In this document: positions 16,046 through 25,854 of the stretch, piece after piece | How the letters are laid out: each line of letters begins with the position of its first letter | How positions within the stretch are numbered: position 1 is the first letter of the stretch | Assembly: GCA_028694055.1 (NCBI GenBank) | Contig: JAQUUA010000002.1 | Location: 1 to 41,196, forward strand | DNA length: 41,196 bases | Direction of reading: 5' to 3' | Source of the DNA: Candidatus Methanomethylophilaceae archaeon | Lineage (GTDB): Archaea; Thermoplasmatota; Thermoplasmata; Methanomassiliicoccales; Methanomethylophilaceae | The notes under the pieces: model-generated | The model's input: the letters and a program-made list of their open reading frames with translations, nothing else | What the model was told of the DNA's origin: nothing | Databases searched by the model: none | Position numbers and translations under genes: made by a program

Positions 16046-16732
16046 ATGTTCGCAAGCAGAGGCAGCGGTCAGGGTCCGATGCAGGATTTGATGCTGGCAC
16101 AGGCCATGGGTATGCTGGACGATAGTTTCCTCCCCCCGGTCGGCAAGGTGACGTTCCTGGAGGGGGACGAGGGGCCGGTGGACATGCTGGCCCATTCCCT
16201 GTGCTCCCGGGCCGCCGCCTCAGGGTCCCCGGTCTACTGGGTGGATGGGGGCAACATATTCGACCCGCACCGGCTCTCCCGCATGATGCGGCGGCAGGGA
16301 AGCAATCCCCGCATGCTGTTGGAGAGGGTGCATGTGAGCCGGGCCTTCACCGCCCATCAGATGTGCGCCATAGTGGAGGAGGGCCTGGAGGCCGCCCTGC
16401 GGGAGCATGGGCTAGGTCTGGTGCTCTTGCCGCGGATGTCCTCGCCGTATCTGGACGAGGACGTGGACCGCACCGAGGCCCAGCATCTCCTCCGTGGGTC
16501 CCTGCGCAGCCTACAGGATCTCTCCCGCCGTCATCAGGTGCCGATAGCCGTCAGTGCCCAAGGGGGCCGAGGGAGGGAGAGGATGCAACGCAGCGTCAAG
16601 GGAGGCAGCGATGATTCCATGAGGGTCAGCGCCCACGCCGGGGTGCTGCGGGTGGAGGCCCCAGGAGGTAAGGAGGCCTTGCTGCCCCTGGCCCCGGGAC
16701 AGACCTCCTTCCGGAGTTTCCAGGAGGCCTGA
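16046..16732 (+). CDS. RecA/RadA-fold protein with degenerate P-loop
   Basis: This 228-residue protein is laid out like the RadB/RecA core. The place of the Walker A loop (after the strand GKVTFLEG, residues 33-40) holds GDEGPVD, which lacks the GKT/S needed to bind ATP phosphates. The Walker B strand GLVLLPRMSSPY ends in Pro where Asp is expected. A following helix-rich segment (LRGSLRSLQDLSRRHQVPIAVSAQ) fits the family. It is therefore probably a structural RecA-fold subunit, not an ATPase. It is the first gene of a tight operon with an 81-residue protein (2-bp gap) and a PolB-like protein, which argues that the three form a complex on DNA. Assignment to the fold is by pattern, not by search. 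Confidence 0.65.
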   Translation: MFASRGSGQGPMQDLMLAQAMGMLDDSFLPPVGKVTFLEGDEGPVDMLAHSLCSRAAASGSPVYWVDGGNIFDPHRLSRMMRRQGSNPRMLLERVHVSRAFTAHQMCAIVEEGLEAALREHGLGLVLLPRMSSPYLDEDVDRTEAQHLLRGSLRSLQDLSRRHQVPIAVSAQGGRGRERMQRSVKGGSDDSMRVSAHAGVLRVEAPGGKEALLPLAPGQTSFRSFQEA

Positions 16733-16734
16733 GG

Positions 16735-16980
16735 ATGGGTCGGACCGTTCCCACCTATCGGCAGATTATGGAGATGACCATCTCGGATTGGGAGGGGTTC
16801 CGCCGCGCCCTGGGTGCGGAGGACCGAGAGGCCTTCGATGCTTTGGTGCGGAAGGCTAGGGAGCATGCCTGTTCCGGCAGCAACGCCGCCGTCTGCGACC
16901 CCTCCGAGAGCCTCATGCTCTCCATGTTGCTGGAGCATGAGAAGGAGCTGCGCCGTTTGCGTAAGGAAGAGGAAGGATGA
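16735..16980 (+). CDS. Small helical protein between RecA-like and PolB-like genes
   Basis: This 81-residue soluble protein is predicted mostly helical, with an acidic middle and a charged C-terminal coiled-coil-like helix (MLLEHEKELRRLRKEEEG). Two Cys (HACSGSNAAVC) are seven residues apart. I do not recognise a family. It begins 2 bp after the RecA-like gene and its stop overlaps the PolB-like start (ATGA, 16977-16980), so translation is probably coupled and the protein may be an adaptor in the same complex. Confidence 0.7.
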   Translation: MGRTVPTYRQIMEMTISDWEGFRRALGAEDREAFDALVRKAREHACSGSNAAVCDPSESLMLSMLLEHEKELRRLRKEEEG

Positions 16981-19166
16981 GAGGCTGGATCATCGACTGC
17001 TACCCGGACCGCAATGACGAAGGGGTGGTTCTATGGTTCCGCACCGCCGACCGTGTGGTCCGCGTGCACGATGCCGGGTACCGGCCATCATTCTATGTGT
17101 CCGGACAGGGCCTGGAGGGACTGACCCGCGACCTGGAGGGGGCCGGGGCCATCACCTCCCTCGTCCGCCGGCGCACGGAGCTGGGAGCCCCACCGGTGGA
17201 GGTCCTGAAAGTCAGCGTGGACAACTCCCGTCAGCTGGCTCGTCTGGCCCGGGCGGTGGACCGCTGGGGGGATTATCGTCGCTTCCGTCTGTACAACGTC
17301 GACCTGCGCATCGGGCAGCGCTACCTCCTCCCCCGCGGGCTCTTCCCCTTCGGTCTGGCCGAGTATGATGGGGGCATGCGTATGTTGGAGTCCCGTCTCC
17401 GCATAGACTATCCTGTCCCGCCCCTGCGGGCATCCCAGGTCTGCATGGAGTCCGGCTACGGCCCCAAGCCCCTGCCTGACGACCCCATCCGCTCCTTGTC
17501 CCTGGACGGCATGCAATGGGAGGGGAGGGAGGAGGACATGCTACGGGACCTGCAGGAGGCCGTGCGGAGGGTGGACCCGGACCTGCTGCTCGTGCCACGG
17601 GGGGACTCCGCCGGCCTTGGCCACATCCTGCACCGGGCCTCTGTCCTGGGATTGGAAGGATTCGAGCTAGGCCGGGAGAAGGGCTTGCGGGAGAAGGAAG
17701 AGCGCAGCTACCAGAGCTACGGGCAGACCGTCTATCGGCCTGCGGCCAAGATGCTCCGGGGCCGCCTGCACATCGACACCTCTTCCTTCATGTACCGGGA
17801 GGGGGGAGTCAGCGGGGTCCTGGACCTCTCCCGGGTCTGCGGCATACCATTCCAGGACCTCACCCGCGTCACCCCGGGGACGGCCATCAGCTCCATGCAG
17901 ATGGACCAGGCCCTGCGCAGCGGGCACCTGGTGTCTTGGAAGAAGAACCGTCCTGAGGACTTCAAGACCGCTCGGCAGCTCATCCGTTCCGACCGGGGCG
18001 GCATGATACACCAGCCGGTGGTGGGCCTGCACCAAGGGGTGACAGAGCTGGACTTCTCCTCCCTCTATCCCAGCATAATCGTGAATTTCAACATATCCCC
18101 GGAGACCCTGCAATGCTCCTGCTGTCCGCAGGCGGAGCGTGTGGTCCCGGAGCTGGGCTATCGTATCTGTGGTCGGCAGCAAGGACTCCTTCCCCAGGTG
18201 ATAAGACCAATAATCGAGCGCCGCCGCACCTTCAAGAGGCTGGCCAAGGAGCGTCCGGAGAGGAGAGAGGACTATGAGGGCCGGTCCAAGATACTGAAGT
18301 GGCTCCTGGTCACATGCTTCGGTTACACCGGATACCGCAACGCCCGCTTCGGGAGGATCGAGTGCCATGAGTCCATAACCGCCTATGGGAGGGAGATACT
18401 CCTGCGGGCCTCGGAGATGGCGGAGGAGAGCGGATTCCGCATACTGCATGGCATAGTGGACTCCTTGTGGCTGCAGGGGGACGGGGACGTCTCCCGGTTC
18501 CAGGACCGGGTGGGCCGGGAGTACGGCATCCCTCTGGAGGATGAGGGCCGTTACAGCTGGCTGGTCTTCCTGCCCAACATCCACAACGGCATGGGGGCCC
18601 TGAACCGCTACTACGGGGCCTTCCAGGACGGGAGGGTCAAGATGCGTGGGATAGCGGCGAGGAAGAGGGACTGCACGCCTCTGGTACGGGATTTCCAGAC
18701 CCGGGCCCTCTCCTTGCTGGCGGAGGGGGAGGGGTGCTCCGGGTTCATGGAGAGGGTGCCGGATGTGATCGGGTTGTTGCAGGGCTTCCATGAACGCCTC
18801 CTGTCCGGTGAGGTTCCCCGGGAGGAGTTGGTGCTCACGCGTCGGATATCCCGTCCCTTGGACGGCTACCGGCAGATGAACCACACTGCCGCGGCCCTCC
18901 GTTGCCTACGTCAGCAGGGGCAGGAGCTCCAGCCCGGTGAGTCCTTGCGTTATGTTTTGCGGGACGACTCCTCCCGGCAACCTTCCCAGAGGGTGGAGGT
19001 CTCCGAACTGCAGGGAGAGGGGGGATATGATGCCGGGTTCTACGCCGAGCTACTCCTCCGCAGCGGCGAGGAGCTCCTATCGCCTTTGGGATGGGACCGG
19101 GAGAGGCTGAGACAGAGGCTGCTGGGGAGAGGGGATCAGACCGTCATCGGGTCCAAGCCGGTGTAG
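16977..19166 (+). CDS. Inactivated B-family DNA polymerase homologue
   Basis: This 729-residue protein has family B polymerase architecture but broken active sites. Motif A is intact as LDFSSLYPSI with D359. Motif B (438-450) reads KILKWLLVTCFGY, losing the conserved Asn and Tyr of the usual KxxxNSxYG. Motif C, normally YGDTDS, reads HGIVDS (491-496), so the first catalytic Asp is Ile and only D495 remains. In the exonuclease region the second motif reads PRGDSAGLGHIL where NxxxFD is expected, and no DIE motif is found. Polymerase and proofreading activity should both be lost. A family of conserved inactivated archaeal PolB proteins has been described (Rogozin and colleagues, 2008) and this looks like a member. 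It ends the RecA-like operon and overlaps the convergent TctA-like gene by 31 bp. Confidence 0.85.
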   Translation: MRGWIIDCYPDRNDEGVVLWFRTADRVVRVHDAGYRPSFYVSGQGLEGLTRDLEGAGAITSLVRRRTELGAPPVEVLKVSVDNSRQLARLARAVDRWGDYRRFRLYNVDLRIGQRYLLPRGLFPFGLAEYDGGMRMLESRLRIDYPVPPLRASQVCMESGYGPKPLPDDPIRSLSLDGMQWEGREEDMLRDLQEAVRRVDPDLLLVPRGDSAGLGHILHRASVLGLEGFELGREKGLREKEERSYQSYGQTVYRPAAKMLRGRLHIDTSSFMYREGGVSGVLDLSRVCGIPFQDLTRVTPGTAISSMQMDQALRSGHLVSWKKNRPEDFKTARQLIRSDRGGMIHQPVVGLHQGVTELDFSSLYPSIIVNFNISPETLQCSCCPQAERVVPELGYRICGRQQGLLPQVIRPIIERRRTFKRLAKERPERREDYEGRSKILKWLLVTCFGYTGYRNARFGRIECHESITAYGREILLRASEMAEESGFRILHGIVDSLWLQGDGDVSRFQDRVGREYGIPLEDEGRYSWLVFLPNIHNGMGALNRYYGAFQDGRVKMRGIAARKRDCTPLVRDFQTRALSLLAEGEGCSGFMERVPDVIGLLQGFHERLLSGEVPREELVLTRRISRPLDGYRQMNHTAAALRCLRQQGQELQPGESLRYVLRDDSSRQPSQRVEVSELQGEGGYDAGFYAELLLRSGEELLSPLGWDRERLRQRLLGRGDQTVIGSKPV

Positions 19167-20422
19167 ATCAAGAACACTGGCAGCAGCATGCAGGATGCCA
19201 GGTGCACCCGGTTCACCCCCACGGCGGTGGGGATGAGCCCCATGACCGTCCCTGTCAGGAGGACCAGCAGTCCGGAGGGGCCGGTCATGGCGGCCACCAA
19301 CAGGACCATGAAGGCCATGACGGCGCTGCTTATGCGATGGAGGTCGGCACCTCCCATGCTGCGGGCCATGGCCAGCCCGGAGGTCAAGGTGGCGAGGTAT
19401 CCCAGGAGCGACGACAGGAGCACCGCGAAGAGGAGTATGCAGAGCGGGAGCAGCCCCGGTCCGGGGAGCGACCCTCCCATGACCTCCCCCACGGCGATCA
19501 TGGTGCCGGATCGTCCGTTGCCAGAGACGGCGAGGGTTACCAGGGTGAACACGGTGGAGGCGGTGCCCACGGAAGCCACCATGGAAATGAAGCGTGCCGG
19601 TTCCCTCTCCGGAGATGTGACGCAGGCCACCACCGTCCCGGCGGTGGCGGTTATCCCCGGGAACCAGCCCACCATGGCCGCGGCCAGGAGGCCCTTCAAG
19701 GCCGGCATGGGATGTCCATGCACCTGTGACGGCGTCCTCTGTGGCGGTAATGGGCCCCCCTGCACGGAAAGCAGCATGGCGGGCATGCCGAACAGTCCGG
19801 TGAGCAGGGGGAGCATCATGCTGCCTCCATCCATCAGGTGCCACTCCGGCAGGGAGGCATGCATGCAGAGGTATCCCAGCAGGCCGGATAGGGCCATCAG
19901 CAACAGGGCCCACAGACGGTCGTGCCCACCGTCTTCCGTAAGGACCAGCAGGAGAAGGGTGGACAACAGGACATAGGGCGTGACCGCAGCCATGGTTCCT
20001 TCCGCCCCTTCCTGCATGAGCAGGAACAAGGGCAAGGCCAAAGCGGTGGCCGCCACCGCCCCTACCAGCGAACCCACCGCTGCCGCCGAGACCGCATCCA
20101 TCCCCTGGCCTTGCAGGAGCATGCGATGTCCTGGGAGGATGTTGAGGATGTCCTCTGGGCCGGGGGCCCCCAGGAACACGGAGGGGACGAAGTCCACGAA
20201 GGAGTGCACCACTGAGGCCGATACCACCCAGGAGGCGACGAGCACCGGCATCCATTCCGGCGGGGCGAGGGATTCCAGGGCGGATTCGATGAGCGGATAG
20301 GAGCCCAGCATGATGGCCGCCAGGGTGTTCACGTGTATGCCCGGCACCAGGCCGGTGAAGCACCCCATGGCCGATCCCACGATGATGATGCAGAACAGCA
20401 TGGAGACCAGCTGCAGCTCCAT
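19136..20422 (-). CDS. TctA-family (DUF112-like) membrane permease
   Basis: This 428-residue multi-pass protein has about 11 hydrophobic segments. The N-terminal GCFTGLVPGIHVNTLAAIML matches the family glycine-rich motif of the large subunit of tripartite tricarboxylate transporters. It recurs as a weaker copy in the second half (WFPGITATAGTVVACVTS). FVPSVFLGAPGPEDILNILPGH is also typical. Archaeal members of this group are usually solitary, without the TctB and TctC partners, and none are present here. The substrate is therefore unknown, with a carboxylate a reasonable guess. A longer overlapping frame exists on the same strand, but it lacks the hydrophobic pattern. Confidence 0.8.
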   Translation of the reverse strand: MELQLVSMLFCIIIVGSAMGCFTGLVPGIHVNTLAAIMLGSYPLIESALESLAPPEWMPVLVASWVVSASVVHSFVDFVPSVFLGAPGPEDILNILPGHRMLLQGQGMDAVSAAAVGSLVGAVAATALALPLFLLMQEGAEGTMAAVTPYVLLSTLLLLVLTEDGGHDRLWALLLMALSGLLGYLCMHASLPEWHLMDGGSMMLPLLTGLFGMPAMLLSVQGGPLPPQRTPSQVHGHPMPALKGLLAAAMVGWFPGITATAGTVVACVTSPEREPARFISMVASVGTASTVFTLVTLAVSGNGRSGTMIAVGEVMGGSLPGPGLLPLCILLFAVLLSSLLGYLATLTSGLAMARSMGGADLHRISSAVMAFMVLLVAAMTGPSGLLVLLTGTVMGLIPTAVGVNRVHLASCMLLPVFLIYTGLDPMTV

Positions 20423-20486
20423 GAGGGAGAGGCAGAAAAGGGAAGCGGATAAGCGTGGACACTACGTTCAGGCTGCGAAAGGTTCC

Positions 20487-21068
20487 TCAGTCATAGTAGA
20501 CGGTACGCCCGTCCACCACATCCACGCGGAGGACGGTCTTGATGCTTACGCCCATCTCCGCCTCCATCTCCGCCTTCCGGTCGGTCTTCTCGAAGACGGT
20601 GATGATGTCCACGATCTCCGCTCCGATGGTGTTTTTCAGGGCATGGACGATGGCCCGGAGGGTGCCGCCGGTGCTGAGGACATCATCCACGATCACCACC
20701 CTGTCTCCTTTCTTGATCCCGTTTATGAACATGTCCGCTTTGGAATAACCGGTGAACTGGGCGATGTTCACCTCGCCGGGAAGACCGTAGCTGCGCTTAC
20801 GGATGACGTTGTAGGGGATCCCCAAGCGGAGGGATATGGGCACTACCAGATGGATGCCCATGGCTTCCGGGGCCAGTATCATGTCGCAGTCGAAGTCCCC
20901 GATGCGGACGATCTCATCCACCGCCTCCTGCAAGACAGCAGGGTCCATCCGAGGGATGCCGTCCGTTATGGGATGGACGAAGTAATGATACTTGCCCATC
21001 TTGACCACAGGGCATTCCAGGACGCTCTGCTTCAGCCTCTCCAGCATAAGGGGTCTATCGTCGGGCAT
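20487..21068 (-). CDS. hpt: Hypoxanthine phosphoribosyltransferase (archaeal type)
   Basis: This 193-residue cytoplasmic enzyme converts hypoxanthine (and perhaps guanine) plus PRPP to the nucleotide. It has the PRPP-binding loop VVIVDDVLSTGGTL (124-137) and the archaeal Hpt-specific features: an N-terminal ERLKQSVLECPVVKMGKYHYF segment and APEAMGIHLVVPIS. In sequence it is closer to adenine/orotate-type transferases than to bacterial Hpt, as is usual for archaeal Hpt, so adenine cannot be fully excluded. It lies 13 bp downstream of adenine deaminase on the same strand, and the pair would take adenine to hypoxanthine to IMP. Confidence 0.88.
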   Translation of the reverse strand: MPDDRPLMLERLKQSVLECPVVKMGKYHYFVHPITDGIPRMDPAVLQEAVDEIVRIGDFDCDMILAPEAMGIHLVVPISLRLGIPYNVIRKRSYGLPGEVNIAQFTGYSKADMFINGIKKGDRVVIVDDVLSTGGTLRAIVHALKNTIGAEIVDIITVFEKTDRKAEMEAEMGVSIKTVLRVDVVDGRTVYYD

Positions 21069-21081
21069 GGGAAAAATGTTT

Positions 21082-22713
21082 TCATTCCTCCAAGAGCAGG
21101 GGAACGAACTGGAAACGGGAGCTGTCGAACAGGCCGCGGTCCCCGAGCTTCAAGGCAGGGATGACCAGAAGGCTCTGGAAGCCCAGGGTCATGAAGGGAG
21201 CGTCCAGGGAACAGCCCATGCTTCTCACGAAGTCCTGCACACGATGCTCAGCCGTCGCCACCTCTTGGGCGGAGGCGGTGCTCATGAGCCCGGCCACAGG
21301 CAGAGGCAAAGATGCCTCATCCTTCCCGTCCGTGGCGTAGTATCCCCCGTGGACGGATATGGAGTTGACTGCCTCGGCCAACAGCTGGGGGTCGGTGGCG
21401 GCTACGATGATGTTGTGGGAGTCATGGGCCACGGATGATGCGATGGCGCCTTTACGGATCCCGAGGCCTTTGATGAAACCCAGGGCCGGTGCGGCCTCTT
21501 GGTAACGGTTGATGACCGCCAGGTGTAGAATGTCCTCATCCAGGTCGGCTTGCACACGGCCATCCTTGACCGGTAGCAGGGCATGTATCTCCTCGCTGAT
21601 GATCTGGTCCGGTATGATGCCTATGACCCGTGCTTGAACGTTGTCCCTGTCGCTTCTGACCAGGAAATCATCCGCGTTCCAATCCTTCCTCCAGATGTAT
21701 GTCTGGGCGGCCTTCGGGGTAACCGGGAAGAGGGCCTCACCGTCTTTGGCCACCAGCTCGCCGTCGATGTACACCTCCAGTACTTGGAAGTCCACCAGGT
21801 CCCTCACCACCGTCAGGTCGGCCGGCATGGCCAGATCCACACATCCCCCCTCCAGATTGTAGTGGCGGGAAGGCCAGATGGTGGCGGCCTTGATGGCGGT
21901 TATGGCATCCAAGCCCAGGGAGACGGCCTTCCGTAGCAGGGCCTCCATGTAGCCGTTGACCATGTCAGAGGCGTGCATGTCATCGGTGGCCAGGAAGAAC
22001 GGGTACTCCTCTGAGACCTTGATGAGGTCGGCCATGTTCTTGCAGGCCGTCCCCTCCCGCACCTGAACAGTCATGCCCTTCTCTGATTTCTCCAAGGCCT
22101 CTTGCAAGGTGGTGCACTCGTGGTCGGTGCTTATCCCCGCCGCGATGTAATCCTCCAACCCATCGCCGCTGAGCCCCGGGGCGTGCCCATCGATGGGCTT
22201 CCCCAGCTTCTGAGCCGCTTCCAGTTTGGCCATGACATCGGGCTGCTTGTTGAGGACACCGGGGAAGTTCATCATCTCCGCCAGCCCCTTCACCTCGTCC
22301 ATGGCCAGGAGCTTGGAGACGTCCTCCGGCCCCAGCACTGCTCCGGAGGTCTCCCAGGGGGTGGCAGGGACGCAGGAGGGAGCCATGAAGTGGAAGCGCA
22401 TGGGCACATCCGAGGCGTCCTCCATCATGTAACGGACGCCTTCCATGCCAAGGACGTTGGCGATCTCATGCGGGTCGGCAATCACCGCTACCACACCGTG
22501 AGGCACGGCGGTCTGAGCGAAACGAGAGGGCACCAGCAAGGAGGACTCGATGTGCACGTGGGAATCTATGAGTCCGGGGATGATGTAGCGGTCGAAGTCT
22601 TCTTCGACCTCTTCGATGGACATGATGACACCGTCCTGGATGGTCAGCACGGCAGGGAAAATGCGATCACCGATAACGTCCACGACGTTGCCGGATATCT
22701 CAGTGGATCTCAT
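21082..22713 (-). CDS. ade: Adenine deaminase
   Basis: This amidohydrolase of about 543 residues deaminates adenine to hypoxanthine. The metal-binding DSHVHIESS (H52, H54) follows the N-terminal beta-sandwich (NVVDVIGDRIFPAVLTI). Further on come ADPHEIANVLG, the substrate-pocket segment DGHAPGLSGDGLEDYIAAGI and ATDDMHASDMV with its metal Asp. The adenine-deaminase-specific C-terminal domain (SVAHDSHNIIVAATD) is also present. The frame runs further upstream, but AGGTGG immediately before 22713 and the family's typical N terminus fix the start there. The next gene is hpt, making a two-gene purine-salvage unit. Confidence 0.94.
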   Translation of the reverse strand: MRSTEISGNVVDVIGDRIFPAVLTIQDGVIMSIEEVEEDFDRYIIPGLIDSHVHIESSLLVPSRFAQTAVPHGVVAVIADPHEIANVLGMEGVRYMMEDASDVPMRFHFMAPSCVPATPWETSGAVLGPEDVSKLLAMDEVKGLAEMMNFPGVLNKQPDVMAKLEAAQKLGKPIDGHAPGLSGDGLEDYIAAGISTDHECTTLQEALEKSEKGMTVQVREGTACKNMADLIKVSEEYPFFLATDDMHASDMVNGYMEALLRKAVSLGLDAITAIKAATIWPSRHYNLEGGCVDLAMPADLTVVRDLVDFQVLEVYIDGELVAKDGEALFPVTPKAAQTYIWRKDWNADDFLVRSDRDNVQARVIGIIPDQIISEEIHALLPVKDGRVQADLDEDILHLAVINRYQEAAPALGFIKGLGIRKGAIASSVAHDSHNIIVAATDPQLLAEAVNSISVHGGYYATDGKDEASLPLPVAGLMSTASAQEVATAEHRVQDFVRSMGCSLDAPFMTLGFQSLLVIPALKLGDRGLFDSSRFQFVPLLLEE

Positions 22714-22853
22714 GCCACCTGGATTGTTTCCACGGAATAAAAAGAATCGTCTGGGTCCCCGGATTAGGATTCGGTCTAGCTGTTTTGAGTCATCACAAGA
22801 CAATTGTGTAATGAATGTTAGAATTATTAGACGAATGAACATCTTAGACAAAA

Positions 22854-22861
22854 TTTAAATA
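22854..22861 (+). promoter_or_regulatory. TATA box of amt-glnK
   Basis: TTTAAATA within AAAATTTAAATACA, in an AT-rich stretch that contrasts with the coding sequence. It is 26 bases before the 20-bp palindrome, so transcription would start just in front of or inside the palindrome. Confidence 0.55.
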
Positions 22862-22886
22862 CAAATCATCACTACTGACCTTTTGT

Positions 22887-22906
22887 AATTAGACATATGT
22901 CTAATT
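22887..22906. promoter_or_regulatory. Perfect 20-bp palindrome, probable operator of amt-glnK
   Basis: AATTAGACATATGTCTAATT is a perfect inverted repeat. It lies about 26-45 bases after the TATA box and 63 bases before the preferred amt start, i.e. around the expected transcription start, where a bound repressor would block the polymerase. The half-site TTAGAC also occurs upstream at 22827-22832 and 22844-22849. It does not match the GGAA-N6-TTCC pattern of NrpR. Confidence 0.6.
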
Positions 22907-22969
22907 CAAATGAGAAAAACCGTACAAACATCGATGAATAACCGATGAATGCGGACAAAGGTGAAATTA

Positions 22970-24672
<1,703 letters not shown>

Positions 24673-24749
24673 AACCAGAAACATACTTCCTCGCAGAAAC
24701 ATCTTCCAAACCTTTTACCGTCCTTCTGTGGATTGATTTCCCGGGCAAT

Positions 24750-24757
24750 CTTTTATC
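24750..24757 (+). promoter_or_regulatory. TATA-like element for tyrS
   Basis: CTTTTATC lies 32-39 bases before the tyrS ATG in the 116-bp gap after glnK. The gap also holds CAGAAACAT twice (24676-24684 and 24694-24702). Confidence 0.35.
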
Positions 24758-24788
24758 TATTACCAGAGGATTGAGAAGGCCGGTATAA

Positions 24789-25853
24789 ATGGATCTGGAC
24801 GAGAGGATCTCCCTGATTGCACGCAATGTGGAAGAGATGGTCACCGCTGAGGAGCTCAAGGCCCTACTGGAGAGCAACCCCAGCCCCCGCGGATACATCG
24901 GCTTCGAGCCCTCTGGCAAGGTCCATCTGGGTTGGCTGATATGCGCCCAGAAGATCCGCGATCTGGCCGAGGCCGGTGTGCAGATGACGGTGTTCTGGGC
25001 GGATTGGCACGCCTACATCAATGACAAGCTGGGCGGCGACCTGGAAGACATCCGCACCTGCGCCCGCTACATGGAGGACTGCTTCGAGGCCCTGGGCGTC
25101 CCCAGGGACAAGGTGCAGTACCGCTACGCATCCGAGGTCTTGGAGGGAATGGATTACTGGGAGCAGGTCATCAAGGTGGCCAAGGTCACCTCCCTGTCCC
25201 GGGTGAAGCGGGCCATGACCATCATGGGCCGCAGCGAGGACGAGGCGGAGCTGGACTCCTCCAAGATGCTCTATCCCATCCTTCAGGCCACAGACATATT
25301 CTCCATGGACGTTGACATAGCCTATGCCGGCTTGGACCAGAGGAGGGCCCATATGCTGGCCAGGGATGCGGCTGAGAAGCTGGGATGGAAGAAACCCATC
25401 GCCATTCACACCCCGTTGCTCCCCGGCCTGAAAGGCGGCAACCGCATGGACCCCGCATCCTGCAAGATGTCCAAGAGCGACCCCGACAGCGGCATATCCA
25501 TCCACGATACCGAGGAAGACATCCGGCGCAAGCTGAAGAAGGCCTTCTGTCCCACGGAAGCGGAGGAGGCGGACAACAACCCCGTGCTGCTGCTCTGTCA
25601 GTACTTGGTGTTCGACCGTCTCGGGCACCTGCAGGTGGACCGGCCGGAGAAGTTCGGCGGCTCCATGAGGATAGAGGACATGGATCAGCTCCTGGAGGTC
25701 TACACCTCAGGCAAGCTGCACCCCTCCGACCTCAAGGCGGCGGTGGCGGAAGCGCTCATTCAGATATTGGCACCGGTGCGCGACTACTTCCAGAAGAAAC
25801 CGGAGAACCTGGACCGCATGGTGGAAGTGCTCCGCAAGCTGGGACGTTGCTGA
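24789..25853 (+). CDS. tyrS: Tyrosyl-tRNA synthetase (archaeal/eukaryotic type)
   Basis: This 354-residue class I aminoacyl-tRNA synthetase charges tRNA-Tyr in the cytoplasm. The HIGH-equivalent is GFEPSGKVHLGW (38-49), whose GFEPSG stretch is typical of archaeal TyrRS and separates it from TrpRS. Tyrosine-pocket residues appear in QATDIFSMDVDIAYAGLDQR (166-185), and CKMSKSD (225-231) is the KMSKS loop. The length fits archaeal TyrRS, which lacks the bacterial S4 domain. Its stop is one base from the stop of the convergent DHH gene. Confidence 0.95.
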   Translation: MDLDERISLIARNVEEMVTAEELKALLESNPSPRGYIGFEPSGKVHLGWLICAQKIRDLAEAGVQMTVFWADWHAYINDKLGGDLEDIRTCARYMEDCFEALGVPRDKVQYRYASEVLEGMDYWEQVIKVAKVTSLSRVKRAMTIMGRSEDEAELDSSKMLYPILQATDIFSMDVDIAYAGLDQRRAHMLARDAAEKLGWKKPIAIHTPLLPGLKGGNRMDPASCKMSKSDPDSGISIHDTEEDIRRKLKKAFCPTEAEEADNNPVLLLCQYLVFDRLGHLQVDRPEKFGGSMRIEDMDQLLEVYTSGKLHPSDLKAAVAEALIQILAPVRDYFQKKPENLDRMVEVLRKLGRC

Positions 25854-25854
25854 G

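Noticed and set aside
17667-18884. A 405-residue frame antisense to the PolB-like gene.
   Set aside because: It has no domain pattern and lies fully inside a gene with recognisable PolB motifs.
19077-20462. A 461-residue frame on the same strand as the TctA-like gene.
   Set aside because: It is rich in Gly, His, Arg and Pro without membrane segments. The overlapping frame ending at 19136 has the hydrophobic helices and family motifs.
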